From: Fallopia convolvulus
Taxonomy: Eukaryota; Streptophyta; Magnoliopsida; Caryophyllales; Polygonaceae
Assembly (NCBI GenBank): GCA_964016875.1
Contig: OZ024727.1
Span: 11,094,091 to 11,158,090 of the forward strand
Direction of reading: 5' to 3'
DNA length: 64,000 nucleotides
Under the pieces are notes generated by a model that saw only the letters and a list, made by a program, of their open reading frames with translations, was not told where the DNA came from and did no database searches. A program made the position numbers and the translations under genes. Positions 1 to 9,100 of the stretch are shown in pieces; within the stretch, counting starts at the first letter, position 1; each line of letters begins with the position of its first letter.

Positions 1-76
1 TCACGGAGTCTAGCAACGTTGTGCCAATCAATGACTCCAAGCCAGATGAGCACCTCATGCTGAACGAGGGTGTGCA

Positions 77-809
77 ATGCAATATCGAGGGGCCTACCGA
101 CCCCCTAAGGGTCGGTACCGAAGGTCGGAACATGCTGGAAATACTAATACCGAAGTGGAAGAGCTCGATATCGAGGCAAAACAACCCGCTACCAAGGCAG
201 GAGAGATTGTTACCGAGGTGATCAATGAAGCAACAAGGTCGTTAACGACTCTACCTGGTCCGGTAACGACCCCTTCAAGTAAGTTTTCTCAACCGAATTC
301 TATTTCTTCCTATTTAGATCTTTCCTTACTTCCTTCTTCTGCTTCTCTTCATTCTGTCAATGCTATTAGAGGGTCAACAACCCCTTGGTTTGCGGATTTT
401 GCTAACTACATTGTATGAGGTGTGATCCCCGAGGGATTGTCCCCACAAAAGAAGAAGAAGTTTCTTCATGACGTCAAGCAATATTATTGGGATGATCCTT
501 ACTTGTTCAAGAAAGGAAGTTATCATATTTTCCGACGTTGTGTACCAGAGGAGGAGATAGAGAGTGTGATCCGTCATTGTCACACTCTCCTTACAGGTGG
601 CCATGCAAAAGGATTCAAGACTACGGCGAAGAGTCTTCAAAGTGGTCTCTACTGGGCAACACTTTTCAAAGACGTACAAGAGTTCGTGACGTCTTCTGAT
701 GAATGCCAAAGCTCCCAGAACATTACTTGGAGACATGAGAATCCGCTCACTAGGATCCTAGAGGTTGAGGTTTTCGACGTTTGGGGCATAGACTTTATGG
801 GACCCTTTC
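77..809 (+). pseudogene. Integrase N-terminal part, broken (Ty3/gypsy)
   Basis: From about 380 the translation reads PWFADFANYIV, a TGA stop at 416-418, then GVIPEGLSPQKKKKFLHD and a zinc-binding region with the histidines of the HHCC finger. The usual CxxC is damaged: only one cysteine is visible, in DECQ. The core begins with WGIDFMGPF, whose aspartate is the first of the DDE triad. The linker upstream (77-370) is low-complexity and holds palindromic-motif DNA. The frame stops abruptly at 809 where a solo LTR is inserted and resumes at 1583. Confidence 0.8.
93..128. repeat. GGTACC palindromic dimer in pol linker
   Basis: A CTACCGACC half is followed by GGGTCGGTACCGA, so alternate arms can pair. 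It lies inside the polyprotein linker just before the integrase. Confidence 0.75.
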
Positions 810-1577
810 TGTTAGAAAAGCTGGAGGCTTTGATTTTTATGGTTCCAAATGTCTACCACGTAAACGACCTCGAGTCTTTGAATAGAGTCGCCAACGTCAG
901 TTAGGTCGTCGACGTGTGTTGAAGGCAAAACTCGGAGATCTAGAAGACGCGTGAGATCTTGGGAGTTTGGATAGTATAATCTTGTTTTAGGAAAGATCTC
1001 ATGAGGATTATATTGTCAGCCGATTATTGCCTTTTCCCTAAGCCATATTTTATTGTAATCTTATCTCTTGCTTAGGATGATTTTGTAAGGATAAAAGAAA
1101 TAATATCTTGTCATAACCAAATTGGAAGATATTATTCTCTTTTATCTGACCTAGTTTGTGTGTATTTAAGCTAAGGCTTTAGGTTAGAATACTCACGAAC
1201 TCATACTCCATTTTTGTGTTAAGAAAGAAAGAAAACGAGAGTTCGAGAGACTTAGGCTTGTTAGACGGGTTGAGGGATGTAGTTACTCGGTTCACAATGA
1301 GTTCTAGAGTGCTTGGGAAGTAGGTCTAGATCCAGGGTGTTCTTGTAAACAATCCAAAAGATCAATAAAGCAAGCTACGGCTTTTAATCCTTCCAAGCGA
1401 GAACTTGGAAGGGAGTGGTTTTCACACTTGATTGATAGAGTTCATCGATCAAGTGTTTCCACTATAAAAATCATTGTGTGCAAGTAAGTCTTTCTTGTAG
1501 TTTATTTTCGCTGCATTTACTTAAGAGGTCGACGACTTAGTTGAGGTCGACGACCAAGACATACTAACGATCCTACA
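810..1577 (+). mobile_element. Solo LTR inside the integrase, TSD CTTTC
   Basis: This 768-bp segment starts TGTTAG and ends CCTACA. It is flanked by the direct repeat CTTTC at 805-809 and 1578-1582. Removing it with one repeat copy restores the integrase frame exactly, so the boundaries are secure. It has no ORFs. It contains a TATA-like TGTGTATTTAAG near 1160 and several GTCGAC palindromes (about 907, 1530 and 1546). The ends resemble those of the copia LTR at about 14 kb, so I infer a Ty1/copia solo LTR left by LTR-LTR recombination. Orientation is inferred from the TG...CA ends and the TATA-like position. Confidence 0.85.
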
Positions 1578-1582
1578 CTTTC

Positions 1583-2437
1583 CTTCATCGGGCCCCTATA
1601 AGTACATCCTAGTCGCGGTTGACTATGTCTCTAAATGGGTGGAAGCCATCGCTACAAGAAACAATGATGCTAAAACCGTACGTGACCAAATTTATGAAAA
1701 CTAACATCTTTCCCAGGTTTGTAATGCCACAAGTTCTCATTAGTGATGGTGGATAGCATTTCATAGAAAGGAGCTTTGAAGCTCTTTTGGTCAAGTATGG
1801 GGTATCACATAGGGTGGCAACACCCTACCATCCCCAAACTAGGGGCCAAATAGAGGTTTCAAACCGGCAAATTAAGAGCATTTTGGAGAAGATTGTCTCC
1901 CGCTCTATGAAGGATTGGTCATCCAAGCTTGATGACACTTTATGGGCATACAGAACGGCGTACAAGACACCTCTACGCACCACTCCAAACAACCTAGTTT
2001 ATGGCAAGGCGTGCCATTTGCCAATCGAGTTAGAGCATAAAGCATTATGCACTCTTAAGGAGCTCAACATTGATCTCGACAAGGCTGGATCAAAAAGGTT
2101 CATGGACATGCAAGAGCTAGAGGAGTTGAGGCTAAGGGCGTATGAGAACGCCGAAATCTACAAAGAGCGTACCAAGATTTGGCATGACAAGAAGTTGGTG
2201 CCAAAAACCTATGAGGTTGGCGACAAGGTACTTCTCTTTAACTCTAGACTTTGCCTATTTTCAGGGACGCTGAGATCAAGATGGAGTGGGTCATTCGTGG
2301 TCCACCACATATATCCCCATGGAGCGGTTGATCTAGTAGACAACAATGGAGCCATCTTCAAGGTCAATGGGCATCGGTTGAAGAAATACTTTGAGCAAAA
2401 TGACCCGGATGAGGAATCTGAGCCACTTGGGCTCTAA
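1583..2437 (+). pseudogene. Integrase core and C-terminal domain, broken
   Basis: This continues the integrase from 809. The text runs through VAVDYVSKWVEA, a frameshift near 1680, then VLISDGG (second aspartate of DDE), a TAG stop at 1754-1756, and TPYHPQTRGQIEVSNRQ with the catalytic glutamate. From 1787 the frame is open for 216 codons and covers the C-terminal DNA-binding region (GDKVLLFNSRL, GHRLKKYF) before stopping at 2437. One frameshift and one nonsense codon, besides the LTR insertion, show it is inactive. Confidence 0.85.
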
Positions 2438-2666
2438 CATCCTCCGATTAACTAAGGTAAGTTTGCCGGGCTAACGACGTTAAAAATAGCGCTTACTAGA
2501 AGCAACCCACTTATAGTTCTTTTTTCTTAGATCTTTTTGCTAGCTTTCTTTTGACTTGTTTTTAGTTTAGGTTTTAGATTTTCGGAATAGAATGCTTTGA
2601 TAAGTGGTACAGAAAAAAAAAGGGTGAAAAATTGAGCAAAAACAAAGATTTGGAGAAAACGTAGGT

Positions 2667-2707
2667 GGGTCGATATCGACCCCCATAAGGTCGGTACCGA
2701 CCCCTAC
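2667..2707. repeat. GGTACC palindromic dimer, best preserved copy
   Basis: It reads GGGTCGATATCGACCC, a short ATA spacer, then GGTCGGTACCGACC, a perfect 14-bp palindrome. Both halves are self-complementary and complementary to each other. Confidence 0.85.
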
Positions 2708-3412
2708 AGAAATTTTCCGGAGAAATCCGAAACCGACCCAAGGTACGTTCCCTTAAACACCCTTTTCTTTCTCTCGAGCCTTTCCCACAACCGACCCCCT
2801 TGCTCTCTCACCCTCGTTGGCGCACACATCTCGAACCACCATCTACCTTAGGTGCCGCCGCCGCTGTCGTCCCGTCCCACAACAGCAAAATCGAGCCACA
2901 CCCCGGTACCGAGAAAAAAATCCCCTTGTTCGTTACCAATTCAAAACCCTCGTTACTAAACCAAACCTTCTCTATTTTCTTTCTACATCTCGGATCCGGT
3001 ATAACTTCTGAACCTTAATCCTTTATTTTGAATTTCTTGAGCATACATGGTAATTTTTTGGTTGATTAGCATATCTAAGATCTAGATCTAGATCTAGAAA
3101 ATCAGTGATTAAAATTCTTGCCCCTTTGCCTCAATTTGGTGTTGCATATTGATGAATAATGTTTCTCCATGTTTAGGATTGAATTAGTTTCAATTTATGA
3201 GTATGAACTTGCTTGTTCTTGAGTTTTCTAGATCTACACCATGTTTTGGCTACTTTGGCATATTTTGGGATTATTTTTGGTAAAGTATGGGGTTTGTGGT
3301 GCTTAATTGCCCTTGAATTATTGTTGGAAACTTGCTAAAATGATACAAATGTTGGATGTTTGATGGTTCGAAGTCAAAAACCTCGACTCGAACCGAATTT
3401 TGGGCTGCTGCA

Positions 3413-3522
3413 AGATCGATATCAACCCCATAGGGTCGATACCGACCCCTATTTTTCCCAGAAACTTAACAACAAGTCAGGCCCTCGATACCAACCCCCA
3501 TAACGTCGGTACCGACCCTATG
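3413..3522. repeat. Two adjacent GGTACC palindromic dimers
   Basis: Copies at 3413-3450 and 3484-3522 have the same layout: a diverged half (GATATCAACC or GATACCAACC), then TAGGGTCGATACCGACC or TAACGTCGGTACCGACC. Confidence 0.8.
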
Positions 3523-3768
3523 CATGACTTAAAACTTGATTTTTGCATGACTTGGATTGTATTTCTAGGATGTAATTTGGCTCATTCATGCTAGATTGAT
3601 TAAAAATTGATTGATTATGCATGATACTTGCTCTCCTATGGATTTGGCATGCATTTATGAGATTTTGAGTGATTTTAGCATGAGTTTTCAATTCAAGTAT
3701 GGGGTCATTTGGTTCTTTTGTTTTGTATGGAGAGTTATCTGAGGAATTTTTGAATGTGAAGGACTAAA

Positions 3769-5312
3769 ATGGCCAGTTCAAGCAGAGGAAACAAGAAATC
3801 AAGCAAGAGGGCCAGGAAGCCTAGTCCTCCACCAGTGGTTGAGGTTGTGCTCCAAGATGACAGAGAGGAGAACTTGTTCAACATTGTGATTGGCAAACCT
3901 CACAAGACGAGGTGGTTTTTCAAGTCCCATGCTCAGCAACTCGGCATCTATAGGGACGTCAGGCAAGCTTTTTCCCATATTGGCGTCTCCCACCTTCTCA
4001 CCGCCGACGAGCCACATTATCCCTTCCTCACGTCCGAGTTCATTTCCACTCTCAAACTAAGGCAACTTGACAACCTAGAGGCACCGGGAAGAATCACATT
4101 CCGGCTTGGGAACGAGCCCTACTCTCTTACCTTGAGGGAATTCAACACCCTTCTCGGTTTCCCTAGCCTGTATCATGGCTACAAAGCTCCGGATGACTTC
4201 AAGGTGCAAGAAACTTGGAGTTATATCACGGGTCAAGCTCTTGGCCACATCCGTGCACTTATGGTCAAGCACATCGTCAACCCTATCTTCCGTATCATCT
4301 TGTGGGTTTTAGGGTGTACAATTTGGGCTAAGACGGAGCTTTCAAGGACAACAAGGAAAGAGGTGGGTTGTCTCCGCACCATGTTGTTCAAGGATCACCC
4401 ATCTATGAATTTGGGGTACGAATGGCTCAAGCATGTGGTGGACACCGGGGCTAGGTCAGAGGAGACTTACATCGGAGGCATGGCCACCTGGCTTGCTGAG
4501 GCATGCGAGATTGATCTTTCTCATTACAGAGCAGGGACTCGACCTCAAATGTTAGACACCACTTATTGGGTGTCTTCGGGGATCCTCAAGAAGAATGATG
4601 GGGTGCTCCAAACAACGGTCGAAGAGCAACAAGTGAAAGTGACCCCAAAGAAGCGGGAGCTCTTGTACCTCCCCAACTGGTACACGACTTGGACTTCTAG
4701 GCCATTCCCTTTCTCACAGGTCCCGAGGCTGAGCTGTCATTAAGGAGGAAGATATCACGCTTTCTAAGGAATGAGGAGCTCCACAATCAAGTTGCACAGG
4801 AGCTCGGTAACGAACCATATGGGTTCGGTACCGAGGGGGTGGCGCACGCAGATGGGCACATTACCGAGCCATCACAGCTCGATATTACTTTGTACAACCT
4901 CGTTACCGACCCCTATAGGGTTGGTATCAACCCCCAGTTTCATCATGCATAGCACGGTACCGAGGGGTATGGGTTTGGTTACGGGGCATCTACCGAGCAA
5001 TATCCGAGATATCGAGTCCACCACCCCTACGAAGGCTCCAGCTCTAGCTTCGCACCTCCCTCTTGGGTGAATGACATGGTTCAGAGGATGGACAGGCTGC
5101 ACATGGGTCAGTACCATATGTACCATAAGATGACCTAGTTTCAAGAATCTTTTGAGGATCAGAGGTAGGTTGATGAGCAACGCCATAAGGTGGTCGAGTC
5201 CCGTTGGAGGACGGTCGAGCATCGTTGGGAGACGACTAATGAGCGCTGGAAAACTACCGCTGAGTTTATGCACAACCTGGAGCAGCGCTTTCCACCATTT
5301 GACCGTCGGTGA
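3769..5312 (+). pseudogene. Athila third ORF (Athila ORF1 / env-position), broken
   Basis: The first 324 codons are open (3769-4743). They carry a lysine/serine-rich start, then YPFLTSEFISTL, a FRLGNEPYSLTLREFNTLLGFP block and a region ending near LPNWYTTW, the pattern of Athila ORF1-family proteins found in retroelements. A one-base frameshift near 4700 moves the continuation to another frame (TGPEAELSLRRK onward), which runs with stops near 4951, 5140 and 5167 to a final TGA at 5310-5312. The C-terminal part contains DNA of the GGTACC palindrome in coding frame and ends in a charged, probably coiled stretch. Whether the family is envelope-derived is unsettled. Confidence 0.7.
4803..4986. 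repeat. Cluster of palindromic motifs inside the third ORF
   Basis: Sites at 4803-4840, 4898-4935 and 4951-4986 (for example GGGTTCGGTACCGAGG and GTTACCGACCCCTATAGGG) lie within the protein-coding C-terminal part of the third ORF. Confidence 0.8.
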
Positions 5313-6995
5313 TTTTCTCTCTTTCAAGGATGTCCAAGGATATTTTCAACCGCTTCAAAGTTTATCTTGTGAGTTCGTTTTCTTTTCCCTATTTCTTTCT
5401 TTTTACCTTGCTTTGTTCTTACAGCGGGGACACTGTTTGGTTTAAGTATGGGGTAGGGAGGGAAAAAGAAAAATCTTGTGTTTGTTTATGTGTTTTTCAT
5501 GTCTTGCTTTGATGACTTTAGTTGGTTCAAAGTTGTTTAGTTGCTTTCTTGCTTTCTAAAAATGTTGAAAAAATGAAAATATTGAAAAAAATAGAAATCA
5601 CAAAAAGATTTTTAGGACGATTGATACCCTTGTATTATTAGTTCTATGATAGTGATTGCTTGCATGATCATGTAAATCCTTCAGCATGTTTTGATAGTTT
5701 ATCCCGAGTCTTCAATGAAAAATGTTTTCATGTGAATTGTTAGCATGTGAGTAATTGAGCACACATGACTGCAAGGTTTGAGTTAATTAGTTGCAATCCA
5801 ACAAAAATTGACTTTGTTAGCTTATCTTAGCCTTGACTCTTTCTTGTGTGATTTTACTCTGCTATTTGCATATTATCTCTTGATATTCATATGGTTATTT
5901 ATTTCTTGAAGCCTTTATGAGATATTAGTTCATTACTTGTGAAATTAGATGATAGAGAACTTATTTTCATTAGCTTTACTATTCCCTATCCACCTTTGCA
6001 TAATCCTTTCTTTTTGTAGCCAATGTTTTGAGCCTTTAAGACTATTTCTAAGCTCCATAAAATGTTTTCCTAGCCAATGAAAGCTTGACCCAATCCGGGG
6101 ATTAGGACTTAGTTGGGTTGGTATTTATTTTGTTGAGTGTGATGTATTGGTACAAAGAGTGGGATGGGTGTTATAAGAGCGTCATTGTTGATCAAAAGTT
6201 GTAAAAGGGGTTTTTGGCTTGCAAGAGAATGCACGAGTTAGTAAAAATAAAGAAAGGAGGAACAAGAGAAAAATGCATACCTCGGTACCGATCCTAGTAG
6301 GGTCGGTACCGACCTCCTCCCAGAAGAGAAAAAATCAGAAAATTCAGCAGAAAATCCAGAAGAAAAAAAGAGAAGGAAGAAGTATGAATAAGTGCAGAAA
6401 AGTAAGAAGAAAAGCCAAGAATTCCTTTATATGCTTCATGAGACTTAGTTGGGATTTTGGGTTAATGAAAAAGGAGAGAGTGTGCATAATGCTAGTGAGT
6501 TTGGTAAGTTGTTCTTGAGAGTTTTGGTGAGTTGTGTTGAGAATTTTAGGAGTCTTGATTCCCGGATTTTTAGCACCACAAACCAAAATATTTCCACGCC
6601 TTATTGTTATTACCTAGCCACATTACAACCCGGCCGAATGGAAGCTTCTATGAAGTTTTCCATTAAGCCTAAGTTCTCTTGATAATTCTGCTTGTTTTGA
6701 CATCTTTGGTAGAGAGAATGGTAATATAAGTAACAATATCTATGAGTTTTTGCTTATAGGAAGAGGTGAGAGATATTAAAAGCCTAAACACATGAAAATT
6801 GAGTGAAATACATATTTCATGCGAGGTTGGATTGTGATTGCTTATGCTTATTAGTTGCTCATATATGTGTGATGACGTTTAAGTCACTTGTCTAATTTTC
6901 ACTTTTGTTGAATTTGCTTTTTGATAAGGGCTAATACTTGATAGATGTGTTGATTGTTTTGATCTTTGCTTTGTGATTGCTTGAGGACAAGCAAG
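5313..6995 (+). other. Non-coding stretch before the 3' LTR
   Basis: This is AT-rich spacer without convincing coding sequence. It has a palindromic motif pair at 6281-6315 and a purine-rich run at 6320-6420. Several AAGTATGGGG-like strings occur in the element (about 3282, 3695, 5445 and 7000); only the last abuts the LTR. Confidence 0.6.
6281..6315. repeat. GGTACC palindromic dimer
   Basis: Two GGTACC cores, CTCGGTACCGATC and GGGTCGGTACCGACC, are separated by CTAGTA. Confidence 0.8.
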
Positions 6996-7013
6996 CTTAA
7001 GTATGGGGTATTT
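6996..7013 (+). promoter_or_regulatory. Polypurine tract before 3' LTR
   Basis: The string AAGTATGGGGTATTT lies directly before the TGATG that starts the LTR. This is the position of the plus-strand primer in LTR retrotransposons. Confidence 0.65.
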
Positions 7014-7323
7014 TGATGCCCGTGTTTTTAGCCTTGTTTTAGTGTTTTTTGCTAGGTTGTTTAGTCTTGTTTAGATATGTTTTTGTGGTAGTTGTGTGTC
7101 TTTTTAGTATAGTTTGCATATTTTGTGACAAGTATGGAAACTACGCTAGTTTTGTATAGTTTTGTGTTTTTGTGTAGGTTTTGAAGCGGATTTGGAGCAT
7201 TCGAGGACATTGAAGGAGAGGAACATGCTAAGAGGAAGAAGAGAAGAAGGTAATGGAAGAAACCACAACAAGTCCAAGTGAAGAGTGAAGAATAAACAAG
7301 AAAACAAGTCCAAGACAAGGCTC

Positions 7324-7410
7324 AATATCGACCCTCTATGGGTCGGTACCGAGGCTTTCAAGAGTAATTTCCAGAATCCTACCGACCCTAACGGGCTCAG
7401 TACCGAGGTC
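7324..7410. repeat. Two palindromic dimers in the LTR
   Basis: Copies at 7324-7353 and 7380-7410 lie in the 5' half of the LTR. The second is degenerate (CTCAGTACCGAGG). Confidence 0.75.
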
Positions 7411-8169
7411 CCCGTGTCGGTAGGGCGTGACCGACTTGGCGCATTTAATGTATTATTCCGAGATCTTTTATGTTTAGAAGTTTTTATCTTTAAGGAAACT
7501 TTTTAGATAGATGTTTTAGTATAAATACCTGTTTAGACAAGTTTGAGGACTCTCTCTTTCCGGAGTTTAATTTTCACGTACGGTTTTAAGATTGAAGGAC
7601 AACGTTGTGCTTGGAGCGCAAGGAAGAGGATTGTTTGAGATTTCTTATGTTCTAAGTTTGTGTTGAAGACAAGTTTGTGTTTGAATTCAAGTAAGCTTTT
7701 AATTCAAGTATGTTTTCTTTCAATTGTTTTGCTTGTTCTTTCTCAACTATGAGTGAGTAGTTCTCTTGCTCTAGGGTTGGGGTTAAAAGCCCAACATAGT
7801 TGTGCATGAATGATGATATGATTGAATGATTTGATTGCATTTTATCTATCATTCTACTTGTTTGGGCTTATGCTTTGATGAAAGTTGAAGTAATTCATGT
7901 TTATAACTTGATCGAAAGAGAAAGTTGTGAACTCGAATAAAAATAAAGTTTGAAACGAAAGTTGAGAACTTTAGATCAAAATAAGTAGATAAAGTGAATT
8001 AATTTATGAAAGTTGATTGATTTGCTTGTTTATTCAACGAAAGTTGATTACTTGTGTTTAAAGGCATGATTTTAATGATTCATATTGTTTAGATTGCATG
8101 ACTATGTTGTGGTAAAACCTAAATCCTAGATCTTTCTCTCGCTTGTGAAAAACCTTAAAAACCCAGTAG

Positions 8170-8279
8170 CCTCGTTACCGACCTGCAACACCTCGGTACC
8201 GAGCCGGTTTGTTTCCTTGTTTAATTTACTTAGTTTTTCATCTTCGTTATCGACCCTGACAAGGTCGGTACCGACCCCT
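8170..8279. repeat. Two palindromic dimers in the LTR 3' half
   Basis: Copies at 8170-8206 (CTCGTTACCGACC then CTCGGTACCGAG) and 8245-8279 (TTATCGACCC then AAGGTCGGTACCGACC). Confidence 0.8.
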
Positions 8280-8446
8280 TTCAATGTGTTTGTTTGCTTT
8301 GTCTTGCTTTTGTTTGTTGTTCCTTTTGCACTTTAGAGAGAAACTAAACATAGACTTCACTTCCCGTGAACGAACCTGACTTCGCTATACTCAGCGGGGT
8401 CTTGATCTATAAATTTAATTGTTGGTCAAGTAAATCCCTTTCAACA

Positions 8447-9100
8447 ATAGTCTTAACGGAGTGCGAAAGCGAATGTTATTTCTATTGATTCAATTATCTC
8501 TAAAGAACTTAAAGGACTAAAATAAGACTTGCTTTGTGCGAGAGTGACTGCTAGTCGAGTCTAGGTACATGCATTAATCGTCTGAAAAGAGTTAATGTTG
8601 ACTTTTGAAATAGTTAGTCCTTCAAACAACATTCGAATTGAAATCTAAATAAATATCACTGGTAATCTACTGAAAAGTTATTGTGGGAATCCTAACCTTG
8701 GAATGCTTTTCTCCATCGATAGTTACTTCTTATTTTCGATTTTAGTTATTTCTGAATACAATTGCAACTCCTCTTTTCTTAATTTTGGCTTAGTCTACTT
8801 TATTGAGCTATAATCAATACTAAAAAGTTTTCTGAGTTCAACACCTTGATACTATAATCGAACCGTATACTTGCGGTGTAGGAAAATAGCCTATCACATT
8901 GATTTAATCAAAATAATATTTTTATAAAACGTATCTTACCACTCAACTATTGTCGTAATCTAGCACTTTTAACCGTGTTAAGAATCATCTAGGGGCGAGG
9001 ATTGTTGGTTGGTTCATTGTAGTTTAGGCATTTCTTTTCATGTTTTTATCAAGCAACTCAATTGTTTAAATCAACATACGAATGAACATTATCCTTTAGG
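8447..9100 (+). other. LTR-like remnant downstream of the Athila LTR
   Basis: This is non-coding. The string CCGTATACTTGCGG near 8864 and a following GGGGCGAGGATTG near 8992 resemble the end of a gypsy LTR and its leader, but neither boundary nor a clean primer binding site can be placed. It may be an older element or part of the host sequence around the Athila insertion. Confidence 0.3.

Larger units (their letters stand above)
2438..3768 (+). other. Spacer between integrase and third ORF
   Basis: There is no coding sequence here. A block at about 2454-2512 (GGCTAACGACGTTAAA and GCAACCCA) recurs in the second Athila-like fragment at about 39546-39605, so it is a family feature just downstream of pol. 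Palindromic motif copies lie at 2667-2707, 3413-3450 and 3484-3522. A CT-rich stretch at 2740-3000 is open in two frames but has no protein-like composition. Confidence 0.7.
1..8446 (+). mobile_element. Athila-lineage Ty3/gypsy retrotransposon, 3' portion
   Basis: The order is integrase, long spacer, a third ORF of the Athila ORF1/env-position type, polypurine tract and LTR, which is the 3' half of an Athila-type element. The 5' LTR, gag, protease and reverse transcriptase would lie upstream of the window. Every coding part is broken by stops or frameshifts, so the copy is dead. It is marked by many copies of a palindromic motif centred on GGTACC. Assignment to the Athila lineage rests on the integrase text and on the downstream ORF; the superfamily is certain, the lineage likely. 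Confidence 0.85.
7014..8446 (+). repeat. 3' LTR of the Athila-like element
   Basis: It starts TGATGCCCGTGTTTTTAG just after the polypurine tract and ends TTTCAACA. A related LTR in the opposite orientation (35822-37094) starts TGATATTAG and ends CTCTCAACA, which fixes both boundaries. The internal landmark GACTTCGCTATAC and the GGGGTCTTGAT block near 8385-8405 occur in both. It carries four palindromic motif sites (7324, 7380, 8170, 8245) and about five copies of a GAAAGTTGA-type motif (7876-8050). The matching 5' LTR is outside the window. Confidence 0.8.

Noticed and set aside
2800..3018. Overlapping ORFs before the Athila third ORF
   Set aside because: Two frames of C-rich spacer, no recognisable domain, and palindromic motifs adjoin.
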